The notes beneath the pieces are model-generated. The model was not told the DNA's origin and made no database searches. It saw nothing but the letters and a program-made list of their open reading frames with translations. Positions 29,542 through 35,004 of a stretch of 35,004 nt of DNA are shown here, in pieces. Where the stretch lies: the NCBI GenBank assembly GCA_944322625.1, contig CALUPN010000013.1, forward strand, positions 1 to 35,004. Direction: 5' to 3'. The DNA is from Candidatus Gastranaerophilales bacterium (GTDB lineage Bacteria > Cyanobacteriota > Vampirovibrionia > Gastranaerophilales > Gastranaerophilaceae). Both the position numbers and the translations under genes were made by a program. Position 1 is the stretch's first letter; the number at the start of each line of letters is the position of its first letter.

Positions 29542-30624
29542 TTATTTTTCTTTTATCTGTTTTGCATTTGCCAAATCCGCATCATCAATTTTAGCTTCTT
29601 TCTTCGCATCTTCTGTTTCAAGTTGTTTATTAATAATAACTGTTTGAATAACTTGGAAAATGTTACTTGATATAAGATACAAAAGAACTCCGGCAGGTAT
29701 CGGAATAATTACAAAAGTAAATGTAAGCATAATCGGCATAAATGTGTTCATTGACTTTTGCATAGCTTTTTGAGCTTCATCCTGCTGAATATTTTTATTC
29801 ATCGCCATCATAGCTCTTTGAGAGAATACCATGGTAACTGCAAATAAAATTATTAACAAAAGAACGTCATAATGGAATGAAGTTTTGACTTCTTTTGTCG
29901 GTATTGTACTTATTAATATTCCGTCTTTTCTTACAAAAGTCATTTGTTCAGACTCTTTTGTTTGAATATCGGTTACTTGAATATCAGCCTTTTCAATTTG
30001 ATCAAGCTGGCTGAATTTAAGATTTAAGCTGTCAAGGCTGACTTTAAAATCTGCCGGTTCACCCGGCTTTAACTCGCCCTGAACTTCAACTGCTTTATTA
30101 GGTTTTTCGATTTTAACATTTTCAAGCGGTTCGTCAACCCCTTTTAAATATACAGTTGCCGTTTTTCCGGTCATAAATGTATCATACTTTGAAAGACCGA
30201 AGGTACCGTTGTTCGAGACTCCGGCAGATGTTTTTAGTGTTGCATCAAGCCTGTTTATGAATAAAAATTGTGAATCTCCGGCCATCTGTATAAATTGAGG
30301 GCTCATTAAAGACGAGTATAATAATATAAATATCGGCATTTGAATAAGCAACGGAAAACATCCCGCCATAGGATTGAATTTATGTTCTTTATAAAATTCC
30401 ATCATTTTTTGCTGCATTACCTGCGGGTTGCTCTTATATCTATCCTGAATTGCTTTCATTTTAGGCTGAAGCAGCTGCATTGTGCGCATTGAACGCTGTT
30501 GTGATACTCCCAGCGGCCACATTGCAAGCCTTACAATAACAGTTAATAATATAATTCCTATGCCGTAACTTCCCGCAAATGACAGTAATTTTAAAACGTC
30601 GATAGTTAGTGTTGTAAAATCCAT
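29542..30624 (-). CDS. yidC: Membrane protein insertase YidC/Oxa1/Alb3
   Basis: YidC inserts and folds inner-membrane proteins, with or without the Sec translocon. The 360-residue protein begins directly with the catalytic membrane core (YGIGIILLTVIVRLAMWPLGV; Arg32 is the conserved hydrophilic-groove arginine), so the large proteobacterial P1 periplasmic domain is missing. The second segment FPLLIQMPIFILLYSSL is standard. Between it and the third membrane segment (about residue 253) lies an unusual insert of about 120 residues (130-250), polar and beta-like. The C-terminal tail is charged (KEAKIDDADLANAKQIKEK). GGGAAGA precedes the ATG. Confidence 0.94.
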   Translation of the reverse strand: MDFTTLTIDVLKLLSFAGSYGIGIILLTVIVRLAMWPLGVSQQRSMRTMQLLQPKMKAIQDRYKSNPQVMQQKMMEFYKEHKFNPMAGCFPLLIQMPIFILLYSSLMSPQFIQMAGDSQFLFINRLDATLKTSAGVSNNGTFGLSKYDTFMTGKTATVYLKGVDEPLENVKIEKPNKAVEVQGELKPGEPADFKVSLDSLNLKFSQLDQIEKADIQVTDIQTKESEQMTFVRKDGILISTIPTKEVKTSFHYDVLLLIILFAVTMVFSQRAMMAMNKNIQQDEAQKAMQKSMNTFMPIMLTFTFVIIPIPAGVLLYLISSNIFQVIQTVIINKQLETEDAKKEAKIDDADLANAKQIKEK

Positions 30625-30652
30625 GTTCTCTTCCCTAAATTTATTCTGATAT

Positions 30653-30676
30653 CAAAAAAGTGTACTTTCGTACACT
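30653..30676 (-). terminator. Rho-independent terminator after fliL-fliM-fliN
   Basis: AGTGTAC-GAAA-GTACACT stem-loop followed by six T residues on the minus strand. It ends the flagellar operon before yidC. Confidence 0.8.
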
Positions 30677-30680
30677 CTTA

Positions 30681-30709
30681 AGATTACTTTAAATATAATA
30701 TCAAGTCAA
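30681..30709 (-). promoter_or_regulatory. Promoter of yidC
   Basis: On the minus strand TTGACT (30709-30704), 17 bases, TAATCT (30686-30681). Initiation at about 30674 would fall inside the first arm of the upstream operon's terminator. Confidence 0.5.
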
Positions 30710-30733
30710 GAACAGAGCCTGTTGTCACACTGC

Positions 30734-31228
30734 TTAACCTTCATCTTTGGAAGAACTGTTTGATAAAGTATTTAATCGCCTTGCAGGATCAGTTATGTGT
30801 GTTATTCTCAATCCGAAATTATCTTCTATAACAACAACTTCACCGTATGCAATTAATTTACCGTTTGCATAGAGTTCAACCGGTTCGCCTGCCGCTTTAT
30901 TCAACGTTACAATTGAACCTTTGGTAAGTTCCAAAACTTTTTTTATCGGCAGTTCTGTTTTTCCAAGTTCTACCGTCAGTTGGAGTTTTACATCCAAAAG
31001 AATGTTTAAATTCTGATTCGGCGGTCCCTGAATTTGATCTAAATCTTCAAAAGAAGCAAACTGAACCGGTTGAACGGTTACTGTTTTATCTTCACTTTCA
31101 TCCGATTCATTTTCGCTATTATCAATATTTTGTTCGACACTATCAGACGGAAGCGGATTAAAATCATCTTCCGGAACTTCCGATTCATTATTTAAATCTT
31201 TTATATCATCATTATCTTTATCCGGCAT
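30734..31228 (-). CDS. fliN: Flagellar motor switch protein FliN
   Basis: FliN forms the lower ring of the flagellar C-ring with FliM and takes part in direction switching and export. The 164-residue product has an acidic, disordered N-terminal extension (residues 1 to about 70, DKDNDDIKDLNNESEVPEDD in style) and a C-terminal SpoA domain: LDVKLQLTVELGKTELPIKKVLELTKGSIVTLNKAAGEPVELYANGKLIAYGEVVVIEDNFGLRIT. FliN of enteric bacteria is about 137 residues and also has a poorly ordered N-terminus. GAGAGG lies before the ATG, 14 bases after fliM. Confidence 0.95.
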   Translation of the reverse strand: MPDKDNDDIKDLNNESEVPEDDFNPLPSDSVEQNIDNSENESDESEDKTVTVQPVQFASFEDLDQIQGPPNQNLNILLDVKLQLTVELGKTELPIKKVLELTKGSIVTLNKAAGEPVELYANGKLIAYGEVVVIEDNFGLRITHITDPARRLNTLSNSSSKDEG

Positions 31229-31242
31229 CTAAGCAACCTCTC

Positions 31243-32223
31243 CTATAAATAATTCCTTAACAGTTCATGCATTTCATCGTAGACATCTGTTATTTTAACA
31301 CAAATTTTATCTTTTAATGTACCCGGACGGGCAAAGAATTTTTTCTCGCCGTTTATCTTAACTATTAAATCATCTTGTACTCTGTTATCCAGCTTTAATA
31401 TATCACCCTCTGAGAGCTGCAGAAAATCATCCAGAGTTATACTGCATTGCCCGAACTGCACACGGACATCCACATTAGAAGTATTTATCTTGGATATCAT
31501 CTTCATTCTCTCATCATTCGAAGCAACAAGCCCCTTTGTCTGAAAGATGTGCTGAGTACTTAAATGACCTAAAACAGTTTCCAATACCGGGTATGGGAAA
31601 CAAATACTGAAAAGCCCGAAATGTTTTCCTTGTATTTGGACTTCAAATGTAAGTAATGCAACAATTTCTCCGGCAGTTGCGACTTGAATTGACTGATAAT
31701 TATCATCAAGACTGATAAATTTACCGGAAACCGGAATAATTGCATTCCAGGAATCTTCAAGCTGTTTAATTATGATATTAATTACTTTTTTAGCTAAAGC
31801 CTTTTCTATATCAGTCAATTGCCTTGTTTGCGCATCTATTGCACCGACTCCGCCCAACATCCTGTTTACTATGCAAGAAATAACTTCAAAACTGATACCT
31901 AAAAGAATTTGCCCGGACAGCGGTTCAAACTCAAATACCCCTACGCTTATAGGAGATGGCATTGAACGGACAAATTCTTCATATGTAAGCTGGTCTACAG
32001 ATACAATTTCGATTTCAACACGCATTCGTAAATAACCGCTTAGCACAAGAGAAATAGCTTTTGAAAATTCTCTGTGAATATCTCTTAATGCACGCAAATT
32101 ATCTTTTGAAAACTTATCCGGACGTCTGAAGTTATATAGCTTATAACTTTTATGTTCAGAATCCGAAAAATCTTCATCAATTTCATATGTGTTTATTATA
32201 TCTTTTTTACCGGTCTCTGTCAT
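31243..32223 (-). CDS. fliM: Flagellar motor switch protein FliM
   Basis: FliM links CheY-P binding to rotor switching. The 326-residue protein contains the CheC-like middle domain with LLGISFEVISCIVNRMLGGVG, the typical FRRPDKFSKDNLRALRDIHREFSKAISLVLSGYLRM region near the N-terminus, and a C-terminal SpoA domain (VDVRVQFGQCSITLDDFLQLSEGDILKLDN). The extreme N-terminal CheY-binding motif (LSQxEIDALL in other species) is not recognisable; the start reads MTETGKKDIINTYEIDEDF. GGGGATAA precedes the ATG, 7 bases after fliL. Confidence 0.95.
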   Translation of the reverse strand: MTETGKKDIINTYEIDEDFSDSEHKSYKLYNFRRPDKFSKDNLRALRDIHREFSKAISLVLSGYLRMRVEIEIVSVDQLTYEEFVRSMPSPISVGVFEFEPLSGQILLGISFEVISCIVNRMLGGVGAIDAQTRQLTDIEKALAKKVINIIIKQLEDSWNAIIPVSGKFISLDDNYQSIQVATAGEIVALLTFEVQIQGKHFGLFSICFPYPVLETVLGHLSTQHIFQTKGLVASNDERMKMISKINTSNVDVRVQFGQCSITLDDFLQLSEGDILKLDNRVQDDLIVKINGEKKFFARPGTLKDKICVKITDVYDEMHELLRNYL

Positions 32224-32230
32224 TTATCCC

Positions 32231-32836
32231 CTATTGAATAATAAACTGTCCGAAACTTACGCGCAAAACTTCTCTTTCGCCGCCTAAAATAGCATTTACA
32301 TCATTAGTAATCTGCTCTTTTGCCAATTCTTTTCCGGCAGCTGTAGCAAGCTCAGTTGAAGTTTTGCTTGAAAGGTTAGTGATAACCGCATCCCTGATTG
32401 CCGGTTTATATTGGTTCATTTCTTTTTGTATTGCTTCCATAGGATCAACGGGAGCAGGTGCCGCACCATGCCCGCCATGGCCTCCCCCGCCCTTTTCTTC
32501 CGTTTGCTCAGGGAAATCCGTATCCTTTTTGGAGACTTCCAATGCCACATTAACTTTTAAATATTTTTTCTGGTTTTCATCGCAAAGGTTCAGAATAAAA
32601 TCACCTAAATCTACAATTATACCTTTTTGAATCTCATCTTCCGCACCGTCATCTTCGGCAAGCTCTTCTTGAGAGATATTAAGTGTACTTATTTTTTGGC
32701 TTATAAGATTTTCCATGATAATATAATTAACGCCTGCAAAAACAATAAACATTATTACAATTGATGCAATAGTCATTATCAAGAATTTCGTTATATCTTG
32801 GGATTTACCCTCTCCCTGTTTTTCATTATCAGCCAT
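32231..32836 (-). CDS. fliL: Flagellar basal body-associated protein FliL
   Basis: FliL is a single-span membrane protein around the stators that modulates motor torque. The 201-residue product has a short cytoplasmic N-terminus, one membrane segment (FLIMTIASIVIMFIVFAGVNYIIM, about residues 17-40), and a periplasmic stomatin-like domain (IIVDLGDFILNLCDENQKKYLKVNVALEV to the end LRVSFGQFIIQ). A Gly/His-rich linker (GGGGHGGHGAAPAP) is inserted in the middle of that domain. The ATG at 32836 has GGAG 6 bases upstream, whereas an ATG at 32848 overlaps that site, so I use the shorter form. It heads the fliL-fliM-fliN operon. Confidence 0.93.
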   Translation of the reverse strand: MADNEKQGEGKSQDITKFLIMTIASIVIMFIVFAGVNYIIMENLISQKISTLNISQEELAEDDGAEDEIQKGIIVDLGDFILNLCDENQKKYLKVNVALEVSKKDTDFPEQTEEKGGGGHGGHGAAPAPVDPMEAIQKEMNQYKPAIRDAVITNLSSKTSTELATAAGKELAKEQITNDVNAILGGEREVLRVSFGQFIIQ

Positions 32837-32867
32837 ACTTTTCTCCATCTATAAGTAACCAAATATT

Positions 32868-32873
32868 ATTATA
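32868..32873 (-). promoter_or_regulatory. -10 element of the fliL-fliM-fliN operon
   Basis: TGATATAAT on the minus strand (TATAAT at 32873-32868) is an extended -10 giving a leader of about 25 bases with the GGAG site. No good -35 is seen. Confidence 0.45.
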
Positions 32874-33056
32874 TCAATTTTATGCTTAAAAATACCACCA
32901 TTATTTGATGTATTTATGTTTATCCAAAAACGGATATTGCAACAACTTTATTATAGCAGGATTTTATTTTTTTGCCAAAAAATATCCAAGAAAACTGCTG
33001 TCTGCCGGAATAATTATTATAAAAAAAACTTTTTTACAAATCAGACCCGTTAACTT

Positions 33057-33085
33057 TTGAATTTTAATCAAATTGATTATATAAT
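33057..33085 (+). promoter_or_regulatory. Promoter of the histidine kinase, predicted leaderless start
   Basis: TTGAAT (33057-33062), 17 bases, TATAAT (33080-33085). The ATG at 33092 lies exactly where +1 is expected, and no ribosome binding site precedes it. A short inverted repeat AATCA-AAT-TGATT (33066-33078) fills the spacer and could be an operator. Confidence 0.75.
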
Positions 33086-33091
33086 ATTTCT

Positions 33092-34741
33092 ATGGGGAAG
33101 TTCGATTTATTCAATAAATTCAACAGTGCCGTAATTGTTTTAAACGATAATTTTGAAACAATTTTTCGTAATTATGTATTTAAACGTATTTTCCCTGACT
33201 TTGATAATCTAAAGAAATTTTCCCACAAACTTAATTACAATGTTTGTGCACTGGTTAGTAATGACGTCAATGTTCATTCTCCGCTTAAACAAGCTGTATG
33301 TTCAAAAGAAGATTTTTCCGCTCATATAACCTATCAAAATACAAATAACGAATATTTTTACTATGATTTAAATGCCATTAAAAAGGGGAATTACACAATT
33401 ATCTTTTTTACGGATGTGTCTGCAAAAATTAATTCAGAAAACTTATACCGAAGAAACCAAAATTTGCAGAAAAAAATTAATCTGCTGGAAGAAGAAAACA
33501 GAAATATGGCTAAAATTAAACTTCAAGCACAATCACAGGCCATGAAACTTTTACTTCTTAACAATATATCAAATATAATAAGAGAATCCATCGATAAATC
33601 CGTAATTCTCAGATCGGCACTTTCGGAAATCGCTCAAATATTCGGAGCTTTCAGAGCTTATTATGCCTCTTATTCGGAATGCGAAAAATTTATAATACAA
33701 GAAACTCTGGAAAATTGCGAGACAGAAAAAGAAATTTCTTTCGATAAAAACACGTACTTAATAATAAAAACAGGAAAAGTAGCCTGCACAACCTGTATTA
33801 AAGAATACAGAGAAGCCAAACCTTTTAAAGAAACCGTTCAGAGAATAATTCTTCCAATTTATCATCTAAACAAACTTTTAGGAATAATTGTGCTTTCAAC
33901 CAAGCAAAAAATAAAACTGGATGACACTCTGGAAGTCTTGGAAGGAGTCTCTTCACAGCTTGGAAATGCAATCATTCAAGCCGATTTGTACAAAAAGAAT
34001 GCACAGATGGTTAAAGATTTAACAAAAACTTTAGAAGAATTAAAAGATACTCAATTAAAACTTATAAATTCTGAGAAAATGGCCTCTTTAGGTCAGCTTG
34101 TAGCCGGAGTCGCCCACGAAATTAATACACCTGTTGCATCTATAAAATCAAATAACGAAATAACTAAAAAACTTATTTCACTTATGCCGACCGGAGAAAC
34201 TACGGACTTGCTGAATGAGATTAATGAAATTGATGCGGAAGCAATATCAAGAATTAACCGGCTTGTCATTTCTTTAAGAAAATTCGTAAGACTTGATGAG
34301 GCTGAGCTTCAAGAAGCTGATATAAATAAGGAAATCGACTTAACACTCGATTTAATCAGACACGAAACAAAAAACAGAATAGAAATAATAAAAAATTACG
34401 GAAAACTTCCGCCGGTTAAATGTTATCCGAATATGCTAAATCAAGTGTTTATGAATATCCTGGTTAATGCCGTTCATGCCATAAAAGACGAGGGCAGAAT
34501 ATCTATTGACACGGATTATAAAAATAATAAATTAGTAGTAAAAATTAAAGATAACGGATGCGGAATTAAAGAGCCGGAAAAAATATTTTTTGCCGGATAT
34601 ACAACGAAAGGCGCCGGGGTCGGAACCGGTCTGGGGCTTGCTATTTCTCAAAAAATTATTGAAAAACACAACGGAAAAATTGAAGTTAAAACAAAACTAA
34701 ATAAAGGCAGCGAATTCTGTATTACTATCCCCGGGGAGTAA
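33092..34741 (+). CDS. Soluble sensor histidine kinase with GAF domain
   Basis: The 549-residue protein has no membrane segment, so it senses a cytoplasmic signal. Residues 1-110 look PAS-like (NSAVIVLNDNFETIFRN). A coiled coil spans about 112-155, and a GAF-like domain about 165-295 (ILRSALSEIAQIFGAFRAYYAS to LGIIVLSTKQ) contains a CTTC pair at 232-235. A second coiled coil leads to the dimerisation domain with phospho-acceptor His342 (LGQLVAGVAHEINTPVASIKS). The HATPase has its N box (NQVFMNILVNAVHAI), G1 DNGCGI and G2 GTGLGLAISQKI. No response regulator is next to it in the window. The AHEINTP H-box is of the type found in several GAF/PAS soluble kinases. Confidence 0.93.
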   Translation: MGKFDLFNKFNSAVIVLNDNFETIFRNYVFKRIFPDFDNLKKFSHKLNYNVCALVSNDVNVHSPLKQAVCSKEDFSAHITYQNTNNEYFYYDLNAIKKGNYTIIFFTDVSAKINSENLYRRNQNLQKKINLLEEENRNMAKIKLQAQSQAMKLLLLNNISNIIRESIDKSVILRSALSEIAQIFGAFRAYYASYSECEKFIIQETLENCETEKEISFDKNTYLIIKTGKVACTTCIKEYREAKPFKETVQRIILPIYHLNKLLGIIVLSTKQKIKLDDTLEVLEGVSSQLGNAIIQADLYKKNAQMVKDLTKTLEELKDTQLKLINSEKMASLGQLVAGVAHEINTPVASIKSNNEITKKLISLMPTGETTDLLNEINEIDAEAISRINRLVISLRKFVRLDEAELQEADINKEIDLTLDLIRHETKNRIEIIKNYGKLPPVKCYPNMLNQVFMNILVNAVHAIKDEGRISIDTDYKNNKLVVKIKDNGCGIKEPEKIFFAGYTTKGAGVGTGLGLAISQKIIEKHNGKIEVKTKLNKGSEFCITIPGE

Positions 34742-35004
34742 GAAATGTAAAGAAAATTTAAGTTTGTTTTTTCTTAATATAACTAACTTCTAGGAATATT
34801 GTAATTATGATTTGAATTAAATTTTATAAAATTATCTGGCAGGGTAGTCCTAAAAATGTAAAAATATGATATATTAATACTACCGAGATTAAGTGTAAAT
34901 TTTACCCTAAATAAATAGGGAATGTAACAAAAATTTAACAATTCGTAAGATAAAGGCAATTTTTTTAAACAATAAAACTTTATATAACTGTGTAGAAGTT
35001 AAAA
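34742..35004. other. 263-base AT-rich terminal intergenic region
   Basis: I see no gene, tRNA or convincing terminator here. A short inverted repeat CCCTA-6-TAGGG lies at 34905-34920, and AT-rich stretches such as TGATATATTAAT near 34868 could be promoter elements for a gene beyond the window, but nothing is strong enough to call. Confidence 0.4.

Noticed and set aside
32920..32935. TATCC-6-GGATA inverted repeat between fliL and the histidine kinase
   Set aside because: Short arms, far from either promoter; no evidence of a regulatory role.
34905..34920. CCCTA-6-TAGGG inverted repeat near the window end
   Set aside because: Five-base arms in AT-rich sequence occur by chance; no T tract or adjacent gene supports a function.
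1..35004. CRISPR arrays, insertion sequences, prophage genes
   Set aside because: I found no regularly spaced repeats, transposase, integrase or structural phage genes on either strand.

Overview
The window is AT-rich, densely coded bacterial chromosome with a Gram-negative cell plan: a TolC-type outer-membrane channel, a periplasmic TonB-C/TPR protein, a type IV pilus retraction ATPase and flagellar genes (fliD, fliL-fliM-fliN). It also carries ordinary housekeeping genes (rbfA-truB, an S1-domain protein, maf, deoB, proS, dnaB, yidC). The mix of low GC, a flagellum with type IV pili, PEP carboxykinase and a Thermotoga-type single-cluster ferredoxin reminds me of gut-associated non-photosynthetic cyanobacterial relatives (Vampirovibrionia/Melainabacteria, Gastranaerophilales). 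That placement is inference and there is no rRNA here to test it.

Layout. 1-2.5 kb: 5'-truncated pilT, then pckA. 2.6-5.0 kb: rbfA-truB and an S1-domain protein. 5.0-13.9 kb, almost all minus strand: maf with a small hypothetical gene, a divergent small acidic protein, a TatD-associated-type radical SAM protein, a TolC-like channel, ferredoxin, an operon (secreted hypothetical, pncC/cinA, TonB-C/TPR protein, then deoB) and fliD. 14.2-20.0 kb is the accessory-looking part: a large SF1 helicase with a C-terminal DUF559/Vsr-like nuclease domain, a HigB/HigA-type toxin-antitoxin pair with a palindromic operator, and a Pif1-like helicase ending in a possible RQC winged helix. 20.0-25.5 kb: the plus-strand run proS-dnaB-mntP sits between two minus-strand sugar-type ABC permeases (MalF-like and MalG-like) that one would expect to be adjacent. 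25.6-27.7 kb: four small genes (short protein, Cys-rich small protein, PlsC-like acyltransferase, HExxH metallopeptidase) closed by a terminator shared with tRNA-Pro(UGG). 27.9-34.7 kb: a lone acetolactate-synthase-type large subunit, yidC, fliL-fliM-fliN, and a soluble GAF-domain histidine kinase. No gene-free stretch reaches 300 bases.

The most striking non-gene pattern is start-site architecture. Most genes have a clear Shine-Dalgarno sequence, but at least seven lack one and carry a TATAAT-like -10 box ending only 6-9 bases before the ATG, so their mRNAs should be leaderless or nearly so: tolC-like, higB, pif1-like, both ABC permeases, ilvB-like and the histidine kinase. Other notable items are a perfect TTGACA-N17-TATAAT promoter for an 87-residue acidic protein, an 18-bp palindrome at the predicted start of the ferredoxin transcript, and a short recurring N-terminal motif on otherwise unrelated small proteins.
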